64,000 nt of DNA, taken from contig NZ_CP059560.1 of assembly GCF_017894385.1 (NCBI RefSeq), forward strand, positions 124,001 through 188,000. Reading direction: 5' to 3'. Below, piece after piece: positions 49,408 through 59,176 of the stretch. Source of the stretch: Aromatoleum petrolei (GTDB lineage Bacteria; Pseudomonadota; Gammaproteobacteria; Burkholderiales; Rhodocyclaceae). The position numbers were made by a program, and so were the translations under genes. How positions within the stretch are numbered: position 1 is the first letter of the stretch; each line of letters opens with the position of its first letter. Under the pieces are notes generated by a model. That model was not told where the DNA came from, ran no database searches, and saw only the letters and a program-made list of their open reading frames with translations.

Positions 49408-50577
49408 TTACCAGTCGCTCACCAGCATGTGCATCGTGCAGGCCGCGTGTTCCGTGCCCGACAGTCCACCGCCCGTCACATGTGTCATCGCCACGCGGGG
49501 CACCGGATCGACCTGGTAGCCGGCGCACTGGTTGCGCATCTGCTTGACGCTCGCGGCGATCTGCGCCGCACCCGAGGCGCCGATCGGATGTCCGTACGAG
49601 AGCATGCCGCCGCGCGGGCTGACGACACACTTGCCGCCGTGCGTCGAGTTGCCGTCGCGCAGGAACTTCAGCCCTTCGCCCTTCGGGCACAGCCCGAGGC
49701 ATTCGTAGTACAGCAGCTCGGCGATCGTGAAGGCGTCATGCAGTTCGACGATATTCACGTCCTCGGGACCGATGCCCGACTCCTCGTAGAGCTGGTGCGC
49801 GGTCTCTTCCGTGATGTCGTCGCCGGTAATGTCGCGCGGCCGGTTGTGGTACGGCCCGGAACGCACGACCGACCCCGCCACCAGGATCGGTTTCTTGATG
49901 CCGAGCTTCTTCACCATCTCCTCGGAACACACCACCACCGCGCCGGCACCGTCGGCGATGCCGCAGCATTGCTGGAGCGTCAGCGGCGACGCGACGACGC
50001 GCGAGTTGACGACCTCCTCGACCGAGATCTCGCCCTTGAACCACGCGTAGGGGTTGTTGGTCGCATGGCGACGGTTCTTCACCGTGATCATCGCCAGGTC
50101 CTCGGCCGTGGCACCGGTCTCGTACATGTAGCGCTGCGCGCGCATCGCATACTTGCCGGTCATGACTGCGCCGTGCACCGTTTCGATGTCCGACATCGCC
50201 GTGGCAAAGGCAGTGCCTTGCGCCATATGCAGCGTGTGGTTTTCGCAGCCGATGCCGATCGCCACATCGGAGAGACCCATCGCCACGTCCCGCACCGCCA
50301 GATGCACCGCCATGCCACCGGCCGAGCAGGCGCTTTCCACCGTCATGATCGGAAGATGGCCGCACATGCCCAGATCCTTGAGCACGGTCTGCCCGACCAC
50401 CATTCCGTTGGTGCCGTTACCGACATAGGCGCTCTGCACCATTGTCGGACGGTCGATGTTGGACGCCTTGAGCGCCTCGAATGCGGCGGCCCGGCCCAGC
50501 ACGTCGAAATCGACCTCATGCCGTCCGAATTTTGTCTCGCCGACTCCGGCGATATACACTTTGCGTTGCAATTTCAT
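49408..50577 (-). CDS. bbsB: BbsB, benzoylsuccinyl-CoA thiolase subunit
   Basis: Thiolase-fold subunit cleaving benzoylsuccinyl-CoA with CoA to benzoyl-CoA and succinyl-CoA. 389 residues. Catalytic Cys in [13 protein letters not shown], His in the [13 protein letters not shown] motif, and a C-terminal [17 protein letters not shown] segment carrying the second Cys region. It works with the zinc-ribbon subunit BbsA encoded 20 bases upstream. Confidence 0.94.
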   Translation of the reverse strand: MKLQRKVYIAGVGETKFGRHEVDFDVLGRAAAFEALKASNIDRPTMVQSAYVGNGTNGMVVGQTVLKDLGMCGHLPIMTVESACSAGGMAVHLAVRDVAMGLSDVAIGIGCENHTLHMAQGTAFATAMSDIETVHGAVMTGKYAMRAQRYMYETGATAEDLAMITVKNRRHATNNPYAWFKGEISVEEVVNSRVVASPLTLQQCCGIADGAGAVVVCSEEMVKKLGIKKPILVAGSVVRSGPYHNRPRDITGDDITEETAHQLYEESGIGPEDVNIVELHDAFTIAELLYYECLGLCPKGEGLKFLRDGNSTHGGKCVVSPRGGMLSYGHPIGASGAAQIAASVKQMRNQCAGYQVDPVPRVAMTHVTGGGLSGTEHAACTMHMLVSDW

Positions 50578-50597
50578 TGTCTCTCACCCACCGAAGA

Positions 50598-51032
50598 TTA
50601 GGCTTTGCGGAACTTGTAGCTGATCAGCGGAACACCGTCGCGGTTGTCGCGCACCGGTCCGACCGTCAGCTCGACCTCTTCGTCGCAGCGGAAACTGCCA
50701 GGCTCACCTTCCAGCTGCGCAAAAATCCGCAGGTTCTCCGGCAAATCGATATAGCCGAATGAATAAGGTGTTTTCATTCCCGCCTGGCCGATGAAATTGT
50801 CGCTAAAGCTGTAGAGCTTTCCGCGGCGGCTGAGCGGCACCACCTCGAATTCCTCACCCCAGCAACTCGGACACGGGCTCAGCTTGGGGAAATCCAGCTG
50901 GCCGCACCCCTTGCAGCGATACCCTTTGAGATACGGCGCGCCGCCGTCTGCGGGTACCTCGAGCAGGTCCGGATGAAAGAACGTGATATCCGGCTTCTTC
51001 TCCGGTTTCTTGTTCGGCTTTTGATCTGACAT
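50598..51032 (-). CDS. bbsA: BbsA, zinc-finger/OB-fold subunit of the benzoylsuccinyl-CoA thiolase
   Basis: 144 residues, DUF35 family. A lysine-rich N-terminus is followed by the rubredoxin-type zinc site YRCKGCGQLDFPKLSPCPSC (two CxxC pairs) and an OB-fold C-terminal domain. First gene of the bbs operon, starting about 35 bases after the predicted transcript start; site CGGAGG upstream of ATG 51032. Confidence 0.94.
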   Translation of the reverse strand: MSDQKPNKKPEKKPDITFFHPDLLEVPADGGAPYLKGYRCKGCGQLDFPKLSPCPSCWGEEFEVVPLSRRGKLYSFSDNFIGQAGMKTPYSFGYIDLPENLRIFAQLEGEPGSFRCDEEVELTVGPVRDNRDGVPLISYKFRKA

Positions 51033-51073
51033 GGTGCCTCCGCAGCATTGGTTTCGTGTTCAACCTGGATTCA

Positions 51074-51138
51074 ATTAGACGCGCCTGGCTGCGACGCAAC
51101 AATTGGTGCGCACACCTAACGCTTAAGGGGCAACCCCC
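51074..51138 (-). promoter_or_regulatory. bbs operon promoter with predicted TdiR operator
   Basis: On the minus strand: inverted repeat GGGG-TTG-CCCC (51137-51127), then TTAGGTGTGCGCACCAATTG (51119-51100) overlapping -35 TTGTTG (51102-51097), 17 bases, and -10 TCTAAT (51079-51074). Predicted start near 51,067. The geometry is the same as the bss promoter, base for base in spacing, and TAATT-AATCC is conserved at the -10. Confidence 0.82.
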
Positions 51139-51229
51139 ACCGGCCGGCGCAAGGCGGGAATCCGCGTCGAATGGTCGTTTCGACAATCCGCCCGAGCCGT
51201 CGCCGATACCCGGCCAATTTCGACGGTGC

Positions 51230-51256
51230 AAAAAAAAAGCGCGCCAAGAGGCGCGC
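51230..51256 (-). terminator. Intrinsic terminator of the exporter operon
   Basis: On the minus strand GCGCGCC-TCTT-GGCGCGC (7-bp perfect GC stem, 4-base loop) followed by a run of nine T (51238-51230). It lies 44 bases past the DUF1329 stop and isolates that operon from the bbs promoter, so bbs is not driven by read-through from the exporter operon. Confidence 0.92.
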
Positions 51257-51300
51257 AAAATTTCCGCGGGAGGAGAGTGACCCCGAGAAAACCTATCGGC

Positions 51301-52614
51301 TTAGTTTCCGCCGCGCATGTTCTGAACGCTGAACAGGTTGACCGGGACCATCTTGGCATCCGCCTGCCCCTTGAATTGTCCTGTCGTGCAGTGCTTCGCC
51401 TGGACGTCGATCATGCTGAATGCATCGAACAGAACAATCCCGCTGTCCTTGTTCTGGGCCAGATGCGAATCGGGGTGCGTCATTCCGAGCATGAATATCT
51501 TCCACAAGTCCCCCTTGCGGTCATACACGAGCGTCTGCGACATTGCGGAAGTTTGCGCATCCATGTAATGCACGCGTCTGCTCACCGGGTGGTTGGGGTC
51601 GACCGGGGACGATTCGACGACGTGCACCTTGCGCAACTGCCACGTAATGTCCGGGAAGCACCCCCCTTGGCCGCCGAAGGCGACATACTTGTAGCCGTCA
51701 GGCTCCTTGTATTCGTCCGACAGTTTCATGTCGTTGTGGTGATAAAAGGGCATCAGCATGTTCACCGTGCCCTTGTACTTCCAGTTCATGTCCGAAATGC
51801 GGCCGTTATAGCCTTCGAAGTCCTCGATCATGATGTCCGAACCGAGAAATGCGTCCGTGGTCTGCCCGGTCGACAAGCGACGCACGCGGCGCTGAAAACC
51901 GAGATAGAGATAGGCGTCATCCTGTTTCAGGTCGTCCTCGTAGCGCTGGATCAGCAGCTGCGTGTTCTTGACGTCCTGCGGTTCCTGCACGTTCACGTAG
52001 GTCGCGCGATACAGCTTCGACGGGTTCGGCGAAATTTCCGGCGTCGGCGCCTGATTCAACCGATGCGTGTATTTGATGAAATGGAAATTGAACAGGATGT
52101 TGCGCTCGACCTTGCCGCTGTCCATGTTGCGGTATTTCCAATAGAACGGCGAAATTGCCAAGCCGTCGCCCCAGTTCATGCCGTAGCGGAAGTTCCACGC
52201 AAGTTTCTCCCCGGCGCGCGGATCCTTTGCATCGGGCTCTTCCGGAAAGGGGCGCCCCGCGACATAGCCGACCAGCTCACCCGGTTTCGCGCCGAGTTTC
52301 ACCTTGCCGGCGTTCTCCCTGGTCGCGTCGACATAGCTCTTGTTGATGTCGAAGGATGTCGTTTTTCCGACGGTGATCTCGACCGCCCCTGCCTGGAGGT
52401 GACGCTGCAATCCCGGGTCGAGCACTGCCTCGAAATTCGCGAAGTTCCCCTTGTTGATCACGGTTCCGGCCGTGACGCCGGTGGCCGTCGGTACGGCATT
52501 TTTGTAGGGAAAGAAGGACTTATCGATGTCGGCGTCTGTCGCCGCGTGAAGAGTCCCCACCGCACAGGTCAATGCGACCGCGATCGAGCTGCGCCCTGCA
52601 AAGTATCTGGTCAT
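51301..52614 (-). CDS. DUF1329 periplasmic or outer-membrane protein
   Basis: 437 residues from ATG 52614 (AGGAGA site). Signal peptide of about 26 residues ending LHAAT. The body belongs to DUF1329, a beta-rich family usually encoded next to DUF1302 proteins and MMPL exporters in hydrophobic-compound gene clusters. Role unknown. Last gene of the operon, ahead of the terminator. Confidence 0.85.
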   Translation of the reverse strand: MTRYFAGRSSIAVALTCAVGTLHAATDADIDKSFFPYKNAVPTATGVTAGTVINKGNFANFEAVLDPGLQRHLQAGAVEITVGKTTSFDINKSYVDATRENAGKVKLGAKPGELVGYVAGRPFPEEPDAKDPRAGEKLAWNFRYGMNWGDGLAISPFYWKYRNMDSGKVERNILFNFHFIKYTHRLNQAPTPEISPNPSKLYRATYVNVQEPQDVKNTQLLIQRYEDDLKQDDAYLYLGFQRRVRRLSTGQTTDAFLGSDIMIEDFEGYNGRISDMNWKYKGTVNMLMPFYHHNDMKLSDEYKEPDGYKYVAFGGQGGCFPDITWQLRKVHVVESSPVDPNHPVSRRVHYMDAQTSAMSQTLVYDRKGDLWKIFMLGMTHPDSHLAQNKDSGIVLFDAFSMIDVQAKHCTTGQFKGQADAKMVPVNLFSVQNMRGGN

Positions 52615-52640
52615 TTTCACTGTCTCCTCTTGTATTGGTG

Positions 52641-54686
52641 TCAGAACTTGTAGCGAACGGTGACGTAGATGTCGTCTTCTGCAACTGCTGTACCGATCGG
52701 GCCGGCGCGGAAGCGTCCCAGGGGCTCGAGACCCTCGAGACCTGCGGATCCGGGCACGAAGGGCTGGCCCGCTGCGGTGTAGGTCGTGAAGGGCGGATAC
52801 GGGTTGGCGGAACGGGTGTCGTCGAACTTGTAGTGGTTGTCGCCGTTCGCATACTTGAAGTTCGCCCCGAGGGTGACCTTGAAGTCGTCGCTCACACTCC
52901 ATTCGATCTGCGGCGCGATCGTGAACGCCTTCGCGCGGAAATCGCGCGCCATCATCAGTTGCGGACTGACGCGGTCACCCGCGAGGAATCCCTTGATCAG
53001 CAGCGTGCCGATAAAGTTGTCTTCCCAGTCGGGTATGCCCACCGTGCCCAGCGGGCCTTCGTGTTGTTCGTGATCGAATATGTGCTGCCAGAACAACTGC
53101 GCCGAAATCAGTGTCGCCCGCGTCTTGCTGATAAATGGAATGAAGGTCGGACGATCGACGCCGACGACGGTGCGCAGAACCCTGTTCTCCGAGTACAACT
53201 CGCGGCGGGCCGTATTCTGGAACTCCTCGCCATGCGTCAGCGCGGCTTCCATGCGAATCGCGGCATTGGCATCGGGAATCTGGAAATCCAGGGATCCGCC
53301 AATGAGGTTCACGCGAGGGTAATGGACGTCGAACGCGATCAGGCGGCTCACCGGAACCCCCGCCGCGGGAGGCGTCGTATTGCCCGTCCCACCCGTGAAG
53401 GGATTCACCGTACCTGCGCTGAATGCGTGCAGGCTGGGCAACTGCGAACGGTAGGTCAGCGCATTCAGGGAAAACGCGAGGCCGTCCTTCGTGATCCCCT
53501 CGTATTTGACGCCCAGTTGCGTGTTCGAGAGCGACCATTCAGGCAGATGCACCTTGCGGATGCCGATCTGATGCGGCCCGAAATCCGTCGCAGCCCATGC
53601 CCCCGCAACGCCGGAGGGAACGGAGGCGAAGTTCGCGACGGTGCCGCCGTTGTCCCACAGGTTGGCCATGCCACGGAAGAAGCAGCTCGCATCGAGAATC
53701 ACGTTCGGCGAACCGCACTGCCCGAGGTTGTTCGGCCGGAATCGGTCGAAATTCCACACCACCTGGACGTTCTGGTCCTGCATGGCGTCGCTTGCGCCCA
53801 TCCTGTATTCCGCCTGGGCAATCCACATCGGAATGCGGATGTCCTGAAGCTCGTCATAGATGTTGTTGCGCGAATAGTCGATGGGGTTGATCACATCGAG
53901 CACACGGAACAGATCGGTGCGACCCCATACCACCTGCTGCCGTCCAAGCTTCACGAAGAGCTCGGTTCCGTCGGCGAACGGAAAGGTCTTCTTCGCGTAG
54001 ATTTCGCGCAGGAAATCGAGCCGGTCGTTGAACTCCGGCGCCTCGAGCTCACCCAGCTTCAGGTCGCCATAGCCGCCGAAGTCGCGACATCCGCGCTTGT
54101 CGGTGTCGCAGGGGCGAACGGGCACACCGAAGGCCACGCCGCCCTCCGTCTTGTGCCAGCGATCTCCCAGCACACGCATGCCATCGTTCGGATTCGCAGC
54201 GAGGTCGAAACCGAAGGCGTTCGTCGGCGGCAGGCCGATCGCCGTTCCGATCGGGTTGTTGATCCCGCCGCCGTGCGGAACCTGAGGCTGGTTCAGCGGC
54301 GTACCCGCGCTGGTCGGCACCGCCGGCAAAAGAGGTGCGGCCGTGTTTTCAAGCCGGATGGGACCGCCGGCACGGCGGCCGTATTCACCCCGGTTCATGC
54401 GGTACACGCCATCCCAACTTCCGCGCAGGATCCCGCGGAAGGCCCAGCCGTCGCCCATCTGCTTGTCGGCTTCGACCTGCAGCGTGTTGCGGAACTTGGC
54501 GAGCCCCGCATCATGGCGATGTGCGGTATGGTTCTCGTAATACACGTCCGCGACCCAGGGCGAAGTGTCACCGCCCAGATCCGGAATGTTGTCGTTCGCT
54601 GCCTGCACCTGTCCGGCCACGGCCAGCGACAAGGCCGTGGCGAGAACACTCAATTTCGGACGCGAAAAATCCCCTGCTGCCTTCAT
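52641..54686 (-). CDS. DUF1302 outer-membrane-type protein
   Basis: 681 residues with a signal peptide of about 30 residues ending QVQAAND. Long beta-rich region with many aromatic alternations and a C-terminus DDIYVTVRYKF ending in Phe, as in outer-membrane beta barrels. DUF1302 proteins are thought to form outer-membrane channels for hydrophobic compounds, which would suit toluene uptake or product export. 26 bases from the DUF1329 gene. Confidence 0.85.
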   Translation of the reverse strand: MKAAGDFSRPKLSVLATALSLAVAGQVQAANDNIPDLGGDTSPWVADVYYENHTAHRHDAGLAKFRNTLQVEADKQMGDGWAFRGILRGSWDGVYRMNRGEYGRRAGGPIRLENTAAPLLPAVPTSAGTPLNQPQVPHGGGINNPIGTAIGLPPTNAFGFDLAANPNDGMRVLGDRWHKTEGGVAFGVPVRPCDTDKRGCRDFGGYGDLKLGELEAPEFNDRLDFLREIYAKKTFPFADGTELFVKLGRQQVVWGRTDLFRVLDVINPIDYSRNNIYDELQDIRIPMWIAQAEYRMGASDAMQDQNVQVVWNFDRFRPNNLGQCGSPNVILDASCFFRGMANLWDNGGTVANFASVPSGVAGAWAATDFGPHQIGIRKVHLPEWSLSNTQLGVKYEGITKDGLAFSLNALTYRSQLPSLHAFSAGTVNPFTGGTGNTTPPAAGVPVSRLIAFDVHYPRVNLIGGSLDFQIPDANAAIRMEAALTHGEEFQNTARRELYSENRVLRTVVGVDRPTFIPFISKTRATLISAQLFWQHIFDHEQHEGPLGTVGIPDWEDNFIGTLLIKGFLAGDRVSPQLMMARDFRAKAFTIAPQIEWSVSDDFKVTLGANFKYANGDNHYKFDDTRSANPYPPFTTYTAAGQPFVPGSAGLEGLEPLGRFRAGPIGTAVAEDDIYVTVRYKF

Positions 54687-54752
54687 ACAGCATTTCCTCC
54701 CTTGGTAGACCCGAATCGATTTGTGTTGGAGTCTTGCGCCGGGTTGTGCGCG

Positions 54753-57176
54753 TTACGCCGGTTGTGCAACCGCCGTACAGGGCGGTTCCGGTTCGTGTTC
54801 GCGGACCTGGATGACCTGGTCCTCGTCGAGATAGACCGCCGTGATGAAGCGCGGCTTGAAGATCATGACCCACGCCGGAACGAGCAGCATGGCCGCCACC
54901 ACGTTGAAGAGCAGCATCAGGCTGAGCAGCAGCGCGGCGTCCGACTGGAAGCGCAGATCCGACAGCACGATCCACATGACGACACCGGCGATCAACGTCA
55001 TCGCGGTGAAGGACACCGCGAACCCCGTCGTCGCGATCGCCTTCAGGACCGCCTTGCGGAGGTCCTGGAGTGCTGCCATTTCCTCGCGGATACGGTTCAT
55101 GATGTAGATCGCATAGTCGATACCGACGCCGATGCCCACTGCAATCACCGGAACGGTATTCACGTTCATGCCGATGTGCTTGATGCTCATGTACGCATAG
55201 GTCATTACCGTGGCGAAGATCATCGGCAAGACCATCAGCCAGCCAGCGTGGAGCGAGCCGTAGAAGGCCCACACGAAGGCGAAGGACAGCGCGAGCACGA
55301 GCGGGACGATGAGGAAATTGTCGTGGCGGACCGCATCGTTGATCGCCGCATTGACGCCGACGGCGCCGCCTGCGAGTTCGATGCTCAAGCCCGGAACCTT
55401 GCCCTCCAACGCCGCGACGCCTTCCCGAGCAAGCCCGATGGCACGCTCGATCGTCTGCGCCTGATGATCCTTGTAGAAGAACACAAGGTTGGCGAGATTT
55501 TCGTCAGTGTTCGTATACTCGTTCAACGCACCGGGAATCGGGCTTGCGGCCATGAAGGTGAACATCAGGCCGCCGATCTCGTTCGGGTCGGACGGAATCT
55601 GGTTCCAGCGCGGATCCGTGTTGTGGATCAGGCCGTTGACCGAGCGGATCAGGCCGGGCAAGGCCTTCGTGCCGCCGACGTTCGGATCCTGCAGCATCGT
55701 GTTCTGGAACGACTCGATCGCGCGCAACACCTCGGGATTCTTCAGCCCGCCCTTGTCGGCCGTCCGTGCCACGATGTACAGCTCTTCCGACCCCGGAAAG
55801 CGCTCGTTGATCGCACGCGACGAGATGTTGTAGTCATGCTGCGGGTAGAGCAGCGGACTCCCCGGCTCGGCCTCCCCGACCTGCACTCCAAGGCTCAGCC
55901 AGGCACCCGCCATGACAAGGACTGCGGCCCCAACGAGCACCGCAATCGACCCCCTGCGACTGCCCACCACCCCGAACAGCGCGACAACCACCTGACGCAG
56001 GACGCTCTCGCGCGCGGCCACGGCGCGCGGCTGTGGCAGGAGGAGCAGCAGCAGCGGGACGAAGAGCAGCACCGTGAACACGACCGAGAAGGCCCAGAAA
56101 CCCGCGTAATAGCCCATCTTCGTATTGATCGGCGCTGCCCCGAGCACGAGCACCAGAATGCCGATTGCATCGACGACAATTGCCAGCGAGCCGGGCCGGA
56201 ACAGATCGTCGAACGCATTGCGCGCCGCCTGCCGTGAATCGTTCGTCTCGCCCAGCTCGAAGTAATAGCGCTCGACCAGCTGGATGCTGTGCGACATCGC
56301 ACGGGCCGCGATCAGGAATGGAATCACGAGGTTCAGCGGATCAAGATTCCAGCCCATCAGCGAGATGAAACCCAGCCCCCAGATCGAAGACAGGGTGATT
56401 CCGAGCAATGGCAGCAGCACGCCGTACAGACGCCGGAAATAGATCAACAACAGGGCGACCATCAGCCCGAGCGTGTACAGGAAGATCTGGATGATCTGCG
56501 GCAGATAGGTGTACACCCACCCGATTAGCACGGGATTGCCAGTCGCGTGGATTCTCACCCCATCGGCGGCCTCGTTGGCCCGCACCGTCTGCAGCTCAGC
56601 GAAAATCTTGCCGTAATCGATATCGCCAGTCTCATTCAGCTGCGCCTTGATCATTGCCGATTTGAGATCCGGGGACACCAGCAGGCCATAGACACGCGGG
56701 TTCGCCATGACGTCCTTCCGGAGCGTCTCGAGTTCCTCCACGGTCAGATTCGGCTGCGTCGGATCGTAATACAGCCGGGATATCATCTCGCCGCTTTCCG
56801 TCAGCCAGATCTTGCGCACCGTGCGGTGCGCAAGGCTCACGACCTGGTTGTGATTGACCCCCGGCAGACTGTCGACCCCCTGTGTCAGCCGCTGCAGGCG
56901 GGACAAGGTCTCGTTGGTAAAGATGTCGCCGTCCTCGACTTCGAGGGCAACGACGATCTGGCTCGCACCGCCGAAGCTGCCGCGGATCTCGTTATGCAGC
57001 TTGATGTAGGGGTGGTTCTGCGGCAGCAGGTCCTCGAACGCCGAATAGATCTGGATGCCGGGCAGCTTGAATGCAAAGAAAACCGTCACGAGAAGGATCG
57101 CCGCCAGAATCGCGCGCGGAAATTGAAATGCGACGTTCTCGAGTTGATGCACTGCATGAGTAAAGCGATGACGCAT
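54753..57176 (-). CDS. MMPL/RND-family inner-membrane exporter
   Basis: 807 residues from ATG 57176 (GAGGTC site upstream). Typical RND plan: helix 1 at about 20-40, a periplasmic loop, five helices about 240-400, a second loop, and helices about 630-770. Seen: VGIGVGIDYAIYIMNRIREE in helix 8-9, IYSAFEDLLPQNHP in loop 1. Resembles hopanoid and lipid exporters. It lies between the lipoprotein and the DUF1302 gene, suggesting an envelope-spanning system. Confidence 0.85.
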   Translation of the reverse strand: MRHRFTHAVHQLENVAFQFPRAILAAILLVTVFFAFKLPGIQIYSAFEDLLPQNHPYIKLHNEIRGSFGGASQIVVALEVEDGDIFTNETLSRLQRLTQGVDSLPGVNHNQVVSLAHRTVRKIWLTESGEMISRLYYDPTQPNLTVEELETLRKDVMANPRVYGLLVSPDLKSAMIKAQLNETGDIDYGKIFAELQTVRANEAADGVRIHATGNPVLIGWVYTYLPQIIQIFLYTLGLMVALLLIYFRRLYGVLLPLLGITLSSIWGLGFISLMGWNLDPLNLVIPFLIAARAMSHSIQLVERYYFELGETNDSRQAARNAFDDLFRPGSLAIVVDAIGILVLVLGAAPINTKMGYYAGFWAFSVVFTVLLFVPLLLLLLPQPRAVAARESVLRQVVVALFGVVGSRRGSIAVLVGAAVLVMAGAWLSLGVQVGEAEPGSPLLYPQHDYNISSRAINERFPGSEELYIVARTADKGGLKNPEVLRAIESFQNTMLQDPNVGGTKALPGLIRSVNGLIHNTDPRWNQIPSDPNEIGGLMFTFMAASPIPGALNEYTNTDENLANLVFFYKDHQAQTIERAIGLAREGVAALEGKVPGLSIELAGGAVGVNAAINDAVRHDNFLIVPLVLALSFAFVWAFYGSLHAGWLMVLPMIFATVMTYAYMSIKHIGMNVNTVPVIAVGIGVGIDYAIYIMNRIREEMAALQDLRKAVLKAIATTGFAVSFTAMTLIAGVVMWIVLSDLRFQSDAALLLSLMLLFNVVAAMLLVPAWVMIFKPRFITAVYLDEDQVIQVREHEPEPPCTAVAQPA

Positions 57177-57190
57177 GATCGTGACCTCGC

Positions 57191-58168
57191 TTAATTGGTC
57201 GCGGCGACCTTGGGGTCGTCGTCGAGTGTCATTACCTCCACGCCCCCAACCCCGCCGGCGACAAGGATCCGGCCGTCGCCAAATGGCAGGGCGGCGCGCA
57301 AATAGGTGGACTTGCGTGCACCGGCGAGCTTCCACTGGTCCCCGCTTGCCCGGAATACGAGACCATTGACCCCCACGCCGAGCGGGGTACCGTTGTCTAG
57401 CGCCAGGCCGTATATCGGCGCGCCTGCCTCATTGATCCGTTTGCTCCAGCTATTGCCGCCGTCGGTGGTCTGCATCACCACTCCCGCGAGGCCGGACACC
57501 CAGCCGCGGTCACGATCCGCAAAGACCGCTGCATAGGGATAGAAATCCTCGCCGATCTTCGGCAAGGCTTCCCATGTCGAACCGCCGTCCCCCGTGCGGT
57601 AAACGGCCCCGAATTCACCCGTTATGAATCCTTCCTGCTCATTCAGAAACTGGACGCTCGCGAGCATTGCGTCGTCACCCACGACGGTCGTGTTCCAGCT
57701 CGCCCCCTGGTCGCTGCTCGACGCGATGGTGCTGCCGCTACCCACGACCCACAGCCGGTTTCCGGCGTCGCAGGTGATTGCCAACGGATTCGTCGGCTCC
57801 TCGATCGTGCGTGCCTGCCAGTTGTCACCGGCGGCATCCGCAACCCAGATTCGATGAAAGAAATCGAGCGCCGCAAAACTTCCGTCGGCACAGGCGGAGA
57901 CACCCACGAAAGAACTGAGCGGATCGAGCTGCCGACGTGCCCAGCTATTGCCACGGTCAGATGACGTCAGTACAACCCCGGTCGCTCCGACGACGACTGT
58001 CGTCTTCCCGTTGTCCGCGGCTGCCTGAAACGCATCGGAGCGTTTCGCGCCCTTCGAACCGCCTTCTACGATGTTCGCCGTATTCGCCGATGCGCCGCAT
58101 CCGCTCAGCATCACGCAAAGCAATGCGCCCAAAGAGCCGGCGCACCATGACTTCATGGAACCATTCAT
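57191..58168 (-). CDS. BNR/YCF48-like repeat lipoprotein
   Basis: 325 residues. Lipoprotein signal: MLSGCGAS with the lipobox LSGC at about residues 21-24. Then repeated WxxxxD/T-containing modules (SSDRGNSWARRQL, SSDQGASWNTTV, TGDGGSTWEALP, TTDGGNSWSKRI), i.e. the Asp-box beta-propeller of photosystem-II-assembly-factor-like (YCF48) proteins. First gene of the exporter operon; GGAGGAG site before ATG 58168. Confidence 0.88.
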   Translation of the reverse strand: MNGSMKSWCAGSLGALLCVMLSGCGASANTANIVEGGSKGAKRSDAFQAAADNGKTTVVVGATGVVLTSSDRGNSWARRQLDPLSSFVGVSACADGSFAALDFFHRIWVADAAGDNWQARTIEEPTNPLAITCDAGNRLWVVGSGSTIASSSDQGASWNTTVVGDDAMLASVQFLNEQEGFITGEFGAVYRTGDGGSTWEALPKIGEDFYPYAAVFADRDRGWVSGLAGVVMQTTDGGNSWSKRINEAGAPIYGLALDNGTPLGVGVNGLVFRASGDQWKLAGARKSTYLRAALPFGDGRILVAGGVGGVEVMTLDDDPKVAATN

Positions 58169-58254
58169 GATTATGTCTCCTCCGTTCGGGACGGGTCGAT
58201 GCGGCTCGCGCGATCATGAGGGTCACGGTATGAACCTCCCCACCCGACGGCACG

Positions 58255-58319
58255 AATGTAGGCTGCGCACAGCTGACCAACAATTGGTGCGCACACCTAA
58301 TCAGTAGGGAGTTATCCCT
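58255..58319 (-). promoter_or_regulatory. Exporter operon promoter with predicted TdiR operator
   Basis: On the minus strand: AGGGA-TAAC-TCCCT inverted repeat (58319-58306), TTAGGTGTGCGCACCAATTG (58300-58281) overlapping -35 TTGTTG (58283-58278), 17 bases, -10 TACATT (58260-58255). The 20-base operator is identical to the bbs one. Predicted start near 58,248, about 80 bases before the BNR lipoprotein. Confidence 0.78.
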
Positions 58320-59176
58320 GACGTCCCCCACGGTCGGCTCCGGACTCGACATGACTCGCGCATGAACGGGCAGGTCGTGCGCGGAAGATGATCCCCGGAT
58401 TACGCGAACGAGGCTTGGTGGCGCTCATCGGCGCATTCGGAGTGGGCGTGGCGCGGTGCAGTTGCTGAAGACCTTGATCAAGGGCCAGCCTAGCAAGGAG
58501 ATCCCACGCTTGCTCGACGTCAGCCTCAAGTCCGTCAACGTTCGCCGGGCGAATGCCTTCCGCAAGACGGAGGTGAATGGAACCGCCGAGCTTCTTCCAC
58601 TCCAGACGCTTCTTTCGCGAAAGTTGGTATCGAACTGCCGTTCACGACTTGCGTCTGTGGTGCCTGGTGCCGTTGCAGGGGCGGCTTCCAACTTTGCATG
58701 CACGTCGTCGATGCCGGCGACGGCAATCGGACGCGCATGGTCAATCCGGTCTGCTACATTGAAAAACGAATCTAGGACTGCGAACTGAGCGCCTTGGAAG
58801 CGGCGTCCGAACGGGGGCATCGGGGTTCCCTGCGCAGTTCCCCGAGGCGGGCGGGTGATCCTCGCGAGGCATCCGGTGGCCATGTGCCTGCTGGCACGCC
58901 GGATTTGCGCACCGCCCACGTTGGTGACATTGCGGCCATTGAACCGGCACTGCCCGCCTTAATGCAGACCGGGATCAGACCGCAGTGGCCTGCCGCAACA
59001 TCAGGCACGGCGTGTGGAACGCCAGCGTCACGGCCACGGCGACGTCTTGGATCATGTTTGAGCATCTTTTCGCAAGTAGATGTTCCGAGCGGAGCGGTCT
59101 CGTCCGATTCAGGTGACAAGAGACGAGGCGTTTCCCCGGCGCCTTTTCCCGATCCGCGATAGCGGCAGGGGGTGTC
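58320..59176. other. Mostly non-coding region with a LuxR remnant
   Basis: Between the exporter promoter and the hybrid kinase. Apart from the LuxR-type remnant (58456-58610), no credible gene, repeat or RNA is seen. Short open frames on both strands at 58772-59311 have no recognisable domain and overlap each other. The remnant suggests decay of a former regulator locus. Confidence 0.6.
58456..58610 (+). pseudogene. Remnant of a LuxR/FixJ-type HTH domain
   Basis: The translation from about 58460 reads LLKTLIKGQPSKEIPRLLDV then SLKSVNVRRANAFRKTEV, matching the LuxR helix-turn-helix (consensus LIAEGxSNKEIAxxL...SxKTVxxHRxNIxxKL). The receiver domain is missing upstream, and the frame ends in unrelated sequence 3' of the finger. 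It is therefore a fragment of a response regulator, possibly once related to the LuxR output domain of TdiR-type proteins. Confidence 0.6.

Noticed and set aside
52572..56237. A 1221-codon open frame on the + strand
   Set aside because: It lies antisense to the DUF1302 and MMPL genes, has low-complexity Arg/His/Asp-rich composition and no domain; a GC-skew shadow.
58794..59162. + strand open frame in the spacer before the hybrid kinase
   Set aside because: No domain, no ribosome site, and equally long frames overlap it on the minus strand.
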